DNA from: Ga0077548 sp035440445
GTDB lineage: Bacteria; Pseudomonadota; Alphaproteobacteria; Rhizobiales; Xanthobacteraceae
Assembly (NCBI GenBank): GCA_035440445.1
Contig: DAORMJ010000018.1
Coordinates: 16,919 to 80,918 of the forward strand
DNA: 64,000 bases
Reading direction: 5' to 3'
In this document: positions 52,664 through 61,575 of the stretch, piece by piece
Layout: every line of letters starts with the position of its first letter
Position numbering within the stretch: the stretch's first letter is position 1
The notes under the pieces: generated by a model
Database searches by the model: none
Seen by the model: only the letters and a program-made list of their open reading frames with translations
What the model was told of the DNA's origin: nothing
Position numbers and translations under genes: made by a program

Positions 52664-53123
52664 TCCGGATGCCTTGTTGCTTTGCGCCGAAGATGTAGCC
52701 GAACGCTCGTTTCCGCCATACTAAGCATGAGGTCGCACGTAGGCGACGCCGAACTGCGCCGAGCGATAGGGGCGGCGATAACGGCAAGGTCGCTGACCTA
52801 TTCGGTCTGCCGAAAGTTGCGGCTTGCCTCGTTCGGGCGAGGCCGCTAGAAGCTGGCCGTTGCTTACGGACTGCTAACGCCAATCCGCCAAGCTTCTGAC
52901 GAGTGAATCGAGAGCCAAGCCTGACGCCATGACGACTTTGCACGATATGCGTCTTGCAACCCGGATCGAAGCGATCCCGGGCAACGCTCTCCTTCTGGGT
53001 CTCCTTCTTCTTCGCCGCCCCTGAGGCCGGCTGGGCGCGTGCGCCTTGGCACTCAGGGGATCGAGCCGAACCAGAACCCCGGAGCGCCCGAAGCGGCGTG
53101 ACTACGCAAGAAGGAATTGAACC
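52664..53123. other. 460-base region with leuA leader; no other gene seen
   Basis: The left 265 bases show no supported gene; a promoter for the leader peptide should lie here but no good -35/-10 pair stands out. The right part holds the leucine-rich leader peptide (52929-53024), the GC hairpin GGCGC-GT-GCGCC and the leuA ribosome-binding site. Confidence 0.6.
52929..53024 (+). CDS. leuA leader peptide
   Basis: A 31-codon frame starts MTTLHDMRLATRIEAIPGN and ends LLLGLLLLRRP, with seven Leu codons in eight positions. It lies 100 bases before leuA. Unlike the ilv leader there is no clear T-tailed terminator. The Leu-codon tract TCCTTCTT (53002-53009) is complementary to AAGAAGGA (53108-53115), which is the leuA Shine-Dalgarno, suggesting control at translation. 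The mechanism is inference. Confidence 0.8.
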   Translation: MTTLHDMRLATRIEAIPGNALLLGLLLLRRP

Positions 53124-54698
53124 ATGACCCATACGAATCCGACCGCGCCGAAAGGCAGCGACAAAGACCGCGTATTGATTTTCGACACCACGCTGCGCGA
53201 CGGCGAGCAGTGTCCCGGCGCTTCGATGACCTTCGAAGAAAAGCTCGAGGTCGCCGAACTCCTCGACGAAATGGGTGTCGATATCATCGAAGCGGGCTTT
53301 CCGATCGCCTCGCAGGGCGACTTCGAATCGGTCGCCGAAATCGCGCGCCGCTCCAAGAATTCGATCATCTGCGGATTGTCGCGCGCCGCCTTCAACGACA
53401 TCGACCGCTGCGCCGAGGCCGTGAGGTTTGCGCAGCGCCCGCGCATTCACACCTTCCTGTCCACCTCGCCGGTGCACATGAAATACAAGCTCCAGAAAGA
53501 GCCGGAGCAGGTGCTCGAGATGGTCGTCGCGCAGGTGACCCGCGCGCGCAACCATGTCGAGGACGTCGAGTGGTCTTCGGAGGACGGCACACGGACGGAA
53601 ATCGATTTCCTGTGCCGCTGCGTGGAAGCCGCGATCAAGGCTGGCGCCACCACGATCAACATCCCCGATACGGTCGGATACACCACGCCGCAGGAATATG
53701 CGCAGTTGTTCCGCACGGTGCGCGAGCGCGTGCCGAACTCCGACAAGGCGCGTTTCTCGGTGCATTGTCACGACGATCTCGGCATGGCGGTCGCGAACTC
53801 GATCGCAGGCGTCGAAGGAGGCGCGCGGCAGATCGAATGCACCATCAACGGGATCGGCGAGCGCGCGGGCAATGCCTCGCTCGAAGAAGTCGTGATGGCG
53901 CTGCGCACCCGCGCCGACATTTATCCCTACTGGAATAATATCGACGCAACCATGCTGACGCGCGCCTCCAAGCTCGTATCGGCGGTGACGTCGTTCCCGG
54001 TGCAATACAACAAGGCGATCGTCGGCCGGAATGCCTTCGCGCATGAGAGCGGCATCCATCAGGACGGCATGCTCAAGCATACGCAGACCTACGAGATCAT
54101 GCGGCCGGAAGATGTCGGCGTGTCCAAGACCTCGCTGGTCATGGGCAAGCATTCGGGCCGTCACGCTTTCCGCGAGAAGCTGAAAGAGCTCGGCTATGAT
54201 CTCGGCGACAACGCGCTGAACGATGCCTTCAACCGCTTCAAGGCGCTCGCCGACAAGAAGAAGCATGTGTACGACGAGGACATCGTTGCGCTGGTGGATG
54301 ATGAAATCGCGCAGGCACATGACCGCATCAAGCTGGTCTCGCTCTCGGTCGTCGCAGGAACGCAAGGTCCGCAGCGCGCGACTATGAAGCTCGACATCGA
54401 CGGCAAGACCTTCACCGAGGAAGCAACCGGCAACGGTCCGGTCGATGCGATCTTCAACGCGATCCAGACGCTGGTGCCGCATACGGCGAAGCTGATGCTC
54501 TATCAGGTTCATGCCGTTACCGAAGGCACCGACGCGCAGGCGGAAGTGTCGGTGCGGCTGGAGGAGGGCGGCAAGGAAGTGTCCGCGCGCGGCGCGGATG
54601 CCGACACGCTGGTTGCTTCGGCGCGCGCCTATATTAACGCGTTGAACAAGCTCTCGCAGAAACGGCAGTCGGTGAATCCGCAGACTGCGGCGGGGTAA
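53124..54698 (+). CDS. leuA: 2-isopropylmalate synthase
   Basis: 524 residues. It condenses acetyl-CoA with 2-ketoisovalerate in the first committed leucine step. FDTTLRDGEQCPGASMT is the catalytic start, HCHDDLGMAVANSIAGVEGG holds the metal-binding His residues, NGIGERAGNASLEEVVMAL and FAHESGIHQDGMLK are further signatures. The C-terminal ~130 residues are the LeuA regulatory domain for feedback by leucine. The ribosome-binding site AAGAAGGA is eight bases from the ATG. Confidence 0.97.
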   Translation: MTHTNPTAPKGSDKDRVLIFDTTLRDGEQCPGASMTFEEKLEVAELLDEMGVDIIEAGFPIASQGDFESVAEIARRSKNSIICGLSRAAFNDIDRCAEAVRFAQRPRIHTFLSTSPVHMKYKLQKEPEQVLEMVVAQVTRARNHVEDVEWSSEDGTRTEIDFLCRCVEAAIKAGATTINIPDTVGYTTPQEYAQLFRTVRERVPNSDKARFSVHCHDDLGMAVANSIAGVEGGARQIECTINGIGERAGNASLEEVVMALRTRADIYPYWNNIDATMLTRASKLVSAVTSFPVQYNKAIVGRNAFAHESGIHQDGMLKHTQTYEIMRPEDVGVSKTSLVMGKHSGRHAFREKLKELGYDLGDNALNDAFNRFKALADKKKHVYDEDIVALVDDEIAQAHDRIKLVSLSVVAGTQGPQRATMKLDIDGKTFTEEATGNGPVDAIFNAIQTLVPHTAKLMLYQVHAVTEGTDAQAEVSVRLEEGGKEVSARGADADTLVASARAYINALNKLSQKRQSVNPQTAAG

Positions 54699-54718
54699 TT
54701 CTTTCTGCGCATGAAATG

Positions 54719-54749
54719 AAACGGGCCGCAAATTCTGCGGCCCGTTTTT
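54719..54749 (+). terminator. Rho-independent terminator of leuA
   Basis: AAACGGGCCGCA-AATTC-TGCGGCCCGTTT followed by TTG; stem of 12 bp, 20 bases after the leuA stop. Confidence 0.85.
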
Positions 54750-54751
54750 GT

Positions 54752-57700
54752 TTACTCCGCCGGGACGATCTCGCCGCTGCCTTGCTCCGGCTTTTTCCTG
54801 CCGAAGGTGCGTTTGCGCCACTGCGCCATCTGCTCGATGCCCATGAGCATGGCGGGTGTTACGACGAGCGTGAGCACCGTCGCAAAACCGAGCCCGAACA
54901 CGATCGCGGTGGAGAGGTTGATCCACCATTGCGTCGCCGGAGCGCCGATCGCGATTTCGCGCATCACGAAATCGACGTTCACGCCAAAGGCAATCGGCAA
55001 CACGCCGAGGATTGCCGCGACCGCCGTCAGCACAACAGGCCGCGCGCGTTCGCGGCAGGTGAGCAGGATCGCGTCATAGGCCTTCATGCCTTCTTCGCGC
55101 AGGCGATCGTAGGTGTCGATCAGCACGATATTGTTGTTCACGATGACGCCGGCGTTGGCGATGACGCCGATGCCGCCCATGACAACGCCGAAGGGCTGGC
55201 CCATCAGCATGTAGCCGAGCATCACGCCGAAGGTGGAAAGCACGACCGCCGTCAGCACGACGAAGACGGACGTGATCTTGTTGAACTGCGCGAGCAAGAT
55301 CGTGAAGATCAAGAAGATCGCGGTGAGGAATGCGCTGACGAGGAAGGCGCTCGCCTGTTCGCGTTCCTCGTCTTCACCCTTGAGCTTCCAGAGCACGCCC
55401 TGACCGAGGTCGAGCTTGGCGATCTGGGCCGCGACTTCCTGCTGCACGACGGCACTTTGTACGCCGGCTGCCACGTTCGACTGCACCGAGATGATGCGGT
55501 TGCCGTTCACGCGCTTGATGTTGCCGACCTTGTTCTGCGGAACGCGCTCGACGAAGTTGCCGAGCGGAATGTGCCCCACGGTCGTTTGCGCGCGCAGCTC
55601 ATCGATCTGCCCGAGCGAGCGCAGTTCACGCGGGAAGCGGACGATGATGTCAACGGGCTTGTCGGACTCCGCCGGTCGGTAGTCGGTAATCTTCAGGCCG
55701 TTGGTGACGAGCTGCACGGCGCTGCCGACCGTCGCGGCACTTGCGCCGTATTGCGCGGCGAGCGCCTTGTTGACCTGAATGGTCCAGTCGATGCCGGGCA
55801 GTTGCTGGCCGTCGTCGAGATCGCGCACATGCGGATGCGCGGCGAGCACGGCTGCCACTTTTTGCGCGGCGGCGGGAAGCAGATCCGGGTTCAGCGCGGA
55901 CAGTTGCACCTGCACCGGCTTGCCGGTCGGCGGGCCGGCGCGGGGTGCTGTGACTTCGATGAAGACACCGGGGATGTCCTTCGTTGCGTCGCGCATCTGG
56001 TTCATGATTTCGCGCGCCTTCGGCCGCGTCTTCCAGTCCGCGAACTCGAACTGCATCACGCCCACAGTGTCTTCCGAAAGCTCATCCATGCCGCGTGGCT
56101 GTTCGCCGATACGCGAATAGACGGTGGAGAGGCCGGGGAATTTCATGACGCGGGCCTCGACCTGCTTCATCAGCCGGTCTTTCTCGTCGATCGAGAGGTT
56201 GCCGCGCGCATGGATCACGACCTGTCCGAAGTCGGGCTCGACGTCGGGGAAGAATTCGACGCCGTTGCCGAAGCGGCCATAGGCCACCTGAATGGCGACG
56301 AGCACGGCAATCACGATCATGATCGTAGTGCCGGGACGGCCGATCGCCGACTTCACGAGCCGCATATAGGGGCCCTTGTCGGAGACGCGGTCGTCATGCG
56401 GCACGGGGGAAGCGCGGCCGAGGAGCGCGCCGAGCGTCGGCGTGAAGATGAGCGCGACCACCATGGATGCGAACAGCGTCGCAATCAGCGTGATCGGCAG
56501 ATATTTCATGAACTCGCCGACGACGCCCGGCCAGAACAGGAGCGGAGAGAAGGCCGCGATGCGGGTCAGGGTCGCCGAAATCACGGGTGCGGCCATGCGC
56601 TTGGCCGCCAGCGAATAGGCGGCTTTCGGTTCCATGCCTTCCGACATGCGCCGCTCCGCGAATTCGGAGACGATGATGGCGTCGTCGACCAGCATGCCGA
56701 CCGCAAGGATCAGCGAGAACAAGACGACGATGTTGATCGTCAGCCCCGCGAGATAAAGACCGAGCACGCCGGTCAGGAACGAGGCCGGGATCGCAATGCC
56801 GATGAAGATCGAGGCGCGCAAGCCGAGCGCAAACAGGATGATGACGGTGACGAGCAGGACCGCGGTCGCGACCGCGTTCTGCAGGTCGTGCAGCATGATG
56901 CGGATGGTCTTCGACTTGTCCTGCGTAAAGGAAACCTTGACCGCATCCGGCCAGGTCTTGCGCAACTGCTCGACGACCTTCTTCACGCCGTCAACGGTGT
57001 TGATGAGGTTTTCGCCCGTGCGCTTCGACACTTCGATGGTCATGGCCTGCTGACCGTTGACGCGCGTGATGGTCAGCGCGTCCTTGAACGTCGGCCGTAC
57101 TTCGGCGATGTCGCCGAGCGTCACGTTCGCACCGGAGGTGGCGGCGACGGGAATGCGCAGCACGTCTTCGGGCCGCTCGATGAGAGAAGGAACCTTGACC
57201 GCGAAGCGGCCGGTCTCGCCTTCAAGTGCGCCGGCGGCGACGAGCGAGTTCGAGGCGCGCGTCACCTGCAGCAACTGGTCGAGCGAGACGTTGTAGCTTT
57301 TCATCAGCGCCGGATTGGCGATGATCTCGACGACTTCGTCGCGCGCGCCGCGCAATTCGGCTGAGAGCACGCCCGGCGCCTGCTCGATCGCATTCTTTGC
57401 GGTGCGCGCGATGTGGAGCAGCGTGCGTTCCGGCACGTCGCCGGAGAGCGCCACGACGATGACCGGATAGAGCGACAGGTTCACTTCCTGGACCAGCGGC
57501 TCGTCCATGTCGGTCGGCATGTCGCGCTTGGCTTCGTCCACTTTCGCGCGGACGTCGGCGAGAGCAGATTTGGAATCGAAGCCGGCCTGGAATTCGAGCA
57601 GCACATAGCCGCCGTTCTCGAAAGCCTGGCTCCGCATTTCCTTCACGTTGCCGACCGATTTCAGCTTGGTCTCGACCGGGCGAAGCAACAGTCGCTCGGC

Positions 57701-57874
57701 GTCTTCGGGGCTGATACCGCGCTGGGAAAGCTGCACATAGACGATCGGAATGCGCACGTCCGGCTCGGACTCTTTCGCGATCCGCACATAGGCGACGGTG
57801 CCGGCAAGCAGCAGAAAGATCAGCGTGGCGATGGTCAGCCGCGCACGCGAAATGGCAAAATCGACCGGGTTCAT
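54752..57874 (-). CDS. RND efflux transporter permease
   Basis: 1040 residues, the normal RND length. Twelve membrane helices surround two periplasmic regions. The fourth helix has GMLVDDAIIVSEFAERR with the proton-relay Asp pair, and the segment ARTAKNAIEQAPGVLSAEL lies in the porter domain. It belongs to the broad AcrB/HAE1-like group. It is the last gene of the TetR-adaptor-permease operon, 13 bases after the adaptor. The substrate is unknown, and no outer-membrane TolC gene is present nearby. Confidence 0.94.
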   Translation of the reverse strand: MNPVDFAISRARLTIATLIFLLLAGTVAYVRIAKESEPDVRIPIVYVQLSQRGISPEDAERLLLRPVETKLKSVGNVKEMRSQAFENGGYVLLEFQAGFDSKSALADVRAKVDEAKRDMPTDMDEPLVQEVNLSLYPVIVVALSGDVPERTLLHIARTAKNAIEQAPGVLSAELRGARDEVVEIIANPALMKSYNVSLDQLLQVTRASNSLVAAGALEGETGRFAVKVPSLIERPEDVLRIPVAATSGANVTLGDIAEVRPTFKDALTITRVNGQQAMTIEVSKRTGENLINTVDGVKKVVEQLRKTWPDAVKVSFTQDKSKTIRIMLHDLQNAVATAVLLVTVIILFALGLRASIFIGIAIPASFLTGVLGLYLAGLTINIVVLFSLILAVGMLVDDAIIVSEFAERRMSEGMEPKAAYSLAAKRMAAPVISATLTRIAAFSPLLFWPGVVGEFMKYLPITLIATLFASMVVALIFTPTLGALLGRASPVPHDDRVSDKGPYMRLVKSAIGRPGTTIMIVIAVLVAIQVAYGRFGNGVEFFPDVEPDFGQVVIHARGNLSIDEKDRLMKQVEARVMKFPGLSTVYSRIGEQPRGMDELSEDTVGVMQFEFADWKTRPKAREIMNQMRDATKDIPGVFIEVTAPRAGPPTGKPVQVQLSALNPDLLPAAAQKVAAVLAAHPHVRDLDDGQQLPGIDWTIQVNKALAAQYGASAATVGSAVQLVTNGLKITDYRPAESDKPVDIIVRFPRELRSLGQIDELRAQTTVGHIPLGNFVERVPQNKVGNIKRVNGNRIISVQSNVAAGVQSAVVQQEVAAQIAKLDLGQGVLWKLKGEDEEREQASAFLVSAFLTAIFLIFTILLAQFNKITSVFVVLTAVVLSTFGVMLGYMLMGQPFGVVMGGIGVIANAGVIVNNNIVLIDTYDRLREEGMKAYDAILLTCRERARPVVLTAVAAILGVLPIAFGVNVDFVMREIAIGAPATQWWINLSTAIVFGLGFATVLTLVVTPAMLMGIEQMAQWRKRTFGRKKPEQGSGEIVPAE

Positions 57875-57887
57875 CGGATGCTACCTT

Positions 57888-59090
57888 TTAGCGCTGCGCG
57901 TTCTGTTGTTCGGCGGCGACGGCCTCGACGATCTGGTCTTCGCGCACGAAATCCTGCCCCTGCACGATCACGCGCGCGCCGTTCTGGATGCCTTTCACCC
58001 ACATGAATTGATGCTCGTCGGAAACGAGTTCGACGGGGATGAAGAAGACCTTGTTCTCGGGCGTCACGGCGCGCACGCCGAGCTTGCCTTGCGCGGAGAA
58101 GACGAGGGCTGAGCGGGGCACTTTCGTTGCCTCGACGGCGGCCATCGAAATCGCGACTTCGGCGGTGATGCCGTCGGCGATCTTGTTGTCGGGGTTGGCG
58201 GCTTCAATATCGACGCGATAGGTGCGCGTGGTCGCGGAGGCGCTCTTGGAAATGTAGCGCACCTTGCCTTTCACGACCTCGCCGGAAACCAGGCGAAGTT
58301 CTGCCGCTTCACCGAGCCGGATTCCGCCGAGACGCTTTTCCGAAACCTCGACGATCGCGATGATGGGATCGAGCGCGATCATGCGCGCGATTTCGTTCGG
58401 ACCGGCGCTGCCGCCCATCGAGGGCATCATCATCAGATACTGGCCCTGTTCGGCGGACACCTGATCGACCACGCCGTCCCACGGGGCGACAATGCGAATG
58501 CGTTCGAGTTCGGCTTCTGCCTGGGCGAGCGCAGCTTCCGCGGCGCGGAGCTGCGAGGCAATGTTATTGAGTTCCAGCTTGGGCAAGTTGCCCTGTTCAA
58601 TCAATTTGGAGCGTGCCTCATACTCGGCCTTGCGCTGCTGCACGAGCGCGCGCGCCTGCTGGAGCTGGGCATTGCGGCCGTCATCCATGAGTACGGCCAG
58701 CACGTCGCCGGCCTTCACGCGGTCGCCGCGCTTGACGCGCAGTTCGGTGACGATCGCCTGCGTGCGCGCGACGATCGAAACTTTCTTGTCGGCTTCCGTG
58801 CGGCCCGACAATACGAGTTGCGGCTGATAGCGCTCTGCGTTCGCGGTCATCACGGCGACGCGAAACTTCTGTGCCGCCTGTTGCTGCGTGGCGGCTGTCG
58901 CGGCCGGGGCTTCCTGATGAGGGAAGAGCATGCCCGATCCGATCCAGAGCACGGCAAGGAGCACGAGCAGGATCGCGCCGAGTTTGCCGCCTTTGATCGG
59001 GCTTCTCGCATAGAGCGCCTTGAACCGGTTTCGCAGGGGGCCGAGGGCCTTGCTTACGTTCTGCTTCGTCGCTTCGAGATTGCCGTGCAT
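57888..59090 (-). CDS. RND efflux periplasmic adaptor (membrane fusion protein)
   Basis: 400 residues. One N-terminal membrane helix (LGAILLVLLAVLWIGSGML), a coiled coil (NAQLQQARALVQQRKAEYE), the lipoyl half-motif IVAPWDGVVDQVSAEQGQY, and beta-barrel and membrane-proximal domains follow. It links the RND pump to an outer-membrane channel. It starts three bases after the TetR stop. Confidence 0.93.
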   Translation of the reverse strand: MHGNLEATKQNVSKALGPLRNRFKALYARSPIKGGKLGAILLVLLAVLWIGSGMLFPHQEAPAATAATQQQAAQKFRVAVMTANAERYQPQLVLSGRTEADKKVSIVARTQAIVTELRVKRGDRVKAGDVLAVLMDDGRNAQLQQARALVQQRKAEYEARSKLIEQGNLPKLELNNIASQLRAAEAALAQAEAELERIRIVAPWDGVVDQVSAEQGQYLMMMPSMGGSAGPNEIARMIALDPIIAIVEVSEKRLGGIRLGEAAELRLVSGEVVKGKVRYISKSASATTRTYRVDIEAANPDNKIADGITAEVAISMAAVEATKVPRSALVFSAQGKLGVRAVTPENKVFFIPVELVSDEHQFMWVKGIQNGARVIVQGQDFVREDQIVEAVAAEQQNAQR

Positions 59091-59093
59091 GGC

Positions 59094-59738
59094 TTACTCC
59101 CCGGCGGCCGGATGGCCCGCCAATTCCTTTTGTGCTGTGTGATGGTGCGGGTCGCTCAAGAGAAAACTCGTTACCGACAGGAGCGTCGGCAGAACGCTTT
59201 CCGCATCGAATTCAGGATCGACGGCGCGGCGCCAATAAAGGCCGTCGACCAGCGCCATGAGCATGGTCGCTGCGATGTCGAGATTGACGGAGGGCGGAAC
59301 GTCGCCGCGCGAGACACCGTGGCGCAGGACGGCGAGCAGGCCTTCCTTCACTTCGCGTTCGATGGACGCGTAAATCTTCGCGATCTCGGGGTTGCGGCGG
59401 CTCTCGGCCTTGATCTCCGTATGGAGGCAGATTTCCTCGGTGGTTTCCTCGACGATGTAGCGGCGCGCGGCCATGGCGAGGGCGGTGAAGAAATCCGGCG
59501 CTTCGACGATTGCCCGGAATTTTTCGGCGACGTCGGCGCGGTCCTGCTCGGCGATGCCGGCGATTATCGCCTCTTTGGAGCGGAAGTAGCGGTAAAGGCC
59601 GCCCGGGCTCATCTGCGCTTCCGCGCAGACCTGTTGCATAGACGTGCCGTGAAATCCGCTGCGCGAAAAGCAACGCTTCGCCGCCGCGAGAATCTCCTCC
59701 CGCCGGTCGCTCTGACGCTGCGCATCGGGGCGGCGCAT
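59094..59738 (-). CDS. TetR family regulator of the efflux operon
   Basis: 214 residues from the ATG at 59738; the frame opens upstream in the promoter. The helix-turn-helix is REEILAAAKRCFSRSGFHGT, then VCAEAQMSPGGLYRYFRSKE, in the AcrR-like group. The C-terminal domain senses ligands. As first gene of the three-gene operon, it is likely an autoregulated local repressor. A 15-bp palindrome lies 18 bases upstream. Confidence 0.92.
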   Translation of the reverse strand: MRRPDAQRQSDRREEILAAAKRCFSRSGFHGTSMQQVCAEAQMSPGGLYRYFRSKEAIIAGIAEQDRADVAEKFRAIVEAPDFFTALAMAARRYIVEETTEEICLHTEIKAESRRNPEIAKIYASIEREVKEGLLAVLRHGVSRGDVPPSVNLDIAATMLMALVDGLYWRRAVDPEFDAESVLPTLLSVTSFLLSDPHHHTAQKELAGHPAAGE

Positions 59739-60060
59739 GCTGCGTGCCTGATTAGCCTTTGGTCCAAAGGTTTTGCGTTGCGGTAAACGCGAATGAATGT
59801 TCGCTCGCAAACCCGGAGCTTCAATATTCCCGCCCAATTCGGGAGTCAAATGCGCAGCCCTGCCTATTCCGGCCAGTTCAGAGCGGTTCCGGAAAAACCT
59901 GCGGATGCACGGATTTAACGCCTCTGCGCCGCTTTTCGGCTTGACGGGCAGGGGCTGCGGTGGTGCCTATAGTTTTCCATCCCCTCAGGTCCTAGCCGGG
60001 ACCGGGGTGCAATGAAAAAAGAACGCTCAATTCGAGGCGTTCGCCATTGGGAGGACTACA
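59739..60060. other. Divergent control region between the efflux operon and the tct operon
   Basis: No gene is supported in this 322-base stretch. It contains the perfect palindrome CCTTTGGTCCAAAGG (59756-59770) and the inverted repeat GCGAATGAATGTTCGC (59789-59804), both near the tetR start and suited to be repressor sites. A TTGACG at 59941 and a TATAGT at 59968 face the tct genes but are 21 bases apart, too wide for a typical sigma-70 promoter. Confidence 0.5.
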
Positions 60061-61032
60061 ATGCGTAAGTGGCTACTTGCCGCCGCCGGTATTTTTGCGC
60101 TCGGCATCTCGGGCGCGTCGGCGCAGAACTACCCCACCCGTAACATTACGATCGTGATTCCGTTCGCGGCCGGCGGCCCGACGGATACCGTCGGTCGTTT
60201 GATCGCGGAGTCGATGTCGAAGACCCTCGGCCAGACCGTGGTTATCGATAACGTCGCCGGTGCAGGCGGTACGCGCGGCGCCGGTCAGGTCGCAAAGGCG
60301 ACACCGGATGGATACACCATCCTGCTGCACCACATCGGCATGTCGACGGCGCCGACGCTCTATCGCAAGCTCGCGTATAATCCCGTCACCGATTTCGAAA
60401 CGATCGGTCTCGTCACCGATGCGCCGATGTCGCTGATCGCGCGTCCGGACTTCCCGGCGAAGAATTTCGCGGAAGTGCTCGACTACGTGAAAAAGAACAA
60501 AGACAAGGTCAACTACGCCAACGCGGGCGTCGGTGCGGCTTCGCATCTTTGCGGCATGCTGCTCATGTCCTCGATCGGCGTGCAGATGAACACGGTTCCC
60601 TATAAGGGCACCGGTCCGGCGATGACCGACATTCTCGGCGGTCAGGTCGATCTGATGTGCGACCAGACCACGAACACCACGAGCCAGATCAAGGGCGGCA
60701 AGGTGAAGGCTTACGGCGTCACCACCAAGACGCGCGTGAAGAATCTTGCCGATCTGCCGACGCTCGACGAAGCCGGATTGAAGGGCTTCGATCTCGCCGT
60801 GTGGCACGGTCTCTATGCGCCGAAGGGCACGCCGAAGGAAATCGTCGCGAAGCTGACGCAGGCGCTGCAGGCTGCGCTCAAGGACCCGAAGGTGATCGAG
60901 CGTTTTGCTTCTCTCGGCACCGAGCCGGTTCCGCAGAACGAAGCGACGCCGGAAGCGCATGCCGCGAAGCTCAAGGCGGAGATCGCCAAGTGGGCGCCGC
61001 TCATCAAGGCAGCAGGCGTGTACGCCGACTAA
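60061..61032 (+). CDS. Tripartite tricarboxylate transporter substrate-binding protein (Bug family)
   Basis: 323 residues with a signal peptide ending GASAQ. NYPTRNITIVIPFAAGGPTDTVGR is the Bug/TctC N-terminal hallmark; VVIDNVAGAGGTRGAGQVAKA and VPYKGTGPAMTDILGGQVDLM follow. It captures a carboxylate-type solute in the periplasm for the TctBA membrane parts encoded next. The solute is unknown. A strong hairpin separates it from the next gene. The ATG is preceded by GGGAGGA. Confidence 0.95.
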   Translation: MRKWLLAAAGIFALGISGASAQNYPTRNITIVIPFAAGGPTDTVGRLIAESMSKTLGQTVVIDNVAGAGGTRGAGQVAKATPDGYTILLHHIGMSTAPTLYRKLAYNPVTDFETIGLVTDAPMSLIARPDFPAKNFAEVLDYVKKNKDKVNYANAGVGAASHLCGMLLMSSIGVQMNTVPYKGTGPAMTDILGGQVDLMCDQTTNTTSQIKGGKVKAYGVTTKTRVKNLADLPTLDEAGLKGFDLAVWHGLYAPKGTPKEIVAKLTQALQAALKDPKVIERFASLGTEPVPQNEATPEAHAAKLKAEIAKWAPLIKAAGVYAD

Positions 61033-61056
61033 GGCTGCCTGACGTCGCATAAACAA

Positions 61057-61088
61057 AGACGGCCGGAAGCCGGGATGCTTCCGGCCGT
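61057..61088 (+). terminator. Strong hairpin between binding-protein and membrane genes
   Basis: ACGGCCGGAAGC and GCTTCCGGCCGT form a 12-bp stem without a T run. It may protect the upstream mRNA or reduce read-through, so that the binding protein is made in excess; this is an inference from other transporter operons. Confidence 0.6.
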
Positions 61089-61112
61089 ACATTACCGGGC
61101 GGGGGGAACGCC

Positions 61113-61574
61113 ATGCTGACAATTCGAAATCCGAAGGATTTCTATACCGGACTTCTTCTGCTCGCGATTTCGGCGGTTTTTGCTTACGGACTTTTCGAGC
61201 TGCCGATCGGCACCGCCTACAGGATGGGCCCGGGGTATTTCCCCATGGTGCTCACCATCATGCTCACCCTTTGCGGGATTGCGATCCTCGCCAACGGCCT
61301 GCTCAGCGATGGCGAAGCGATCGGCGTAATTCCCTGGCGCGGGCTGATCATCGTGACGGGCTCGGTGCTGCTGTATGGCGCGACCCTCAAAGGTCTCGGC
61401 ATGGTCCCGGCGCTCGCGCTCACCGTGTTTCTTTCCACCTTCGCCGGCCGCGGCTGGGATGCGAAGGCCGCGATCGGGGTGACCGTGGTGCTCGTGGCTT
61501 CCTGCGTCGCAATCTTCGTGTTCGGGCTTGGCTTGCCGCTTTCTCTGTTCGGTCCGTGGGTGGGCGGCTACTGA
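61113..61574 (+). CDS. Tripartite tricarboxylate transporter small membrane subunit (TctB)
   Basis: 153 residues with four membrane helices: FYTGLLLLAISAVFAYGLF, AYRMGPGYFPMVLTIMLTLCG and two more C-terminal. The PGYFP motif is typical of TctB. It ends one base before the TctA gene. It contacts the large subunit. Confidence 0.92.
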   Translation: MLTIRNPKDFYTGLLLLAISAVFAYGLFELPIGTAYRMGPGYFPMVLTIMLTLCGIAILANGLLSDGEAIGVIPWRGLIIVTGSVLLYGATLKGLGMVPALALTVFLSTFAGRGWDAKAAIGVTVVLVASCVAIFVFGLGLPLSLFGPWVGGY

Positions 61575-61575
61575 C

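Noticed and set aside
52473..54929. 818-residue minus-strand reading frame
   Set aside because: Antisense shadow of leuA; no recognisable domain or ribosome-binding site.
54716..57364. 882-residue plus-strand reading frame
   Set aside because: Antisense shadow of the RND permease; composition rich in His, Asp and Arg with no fold signature.
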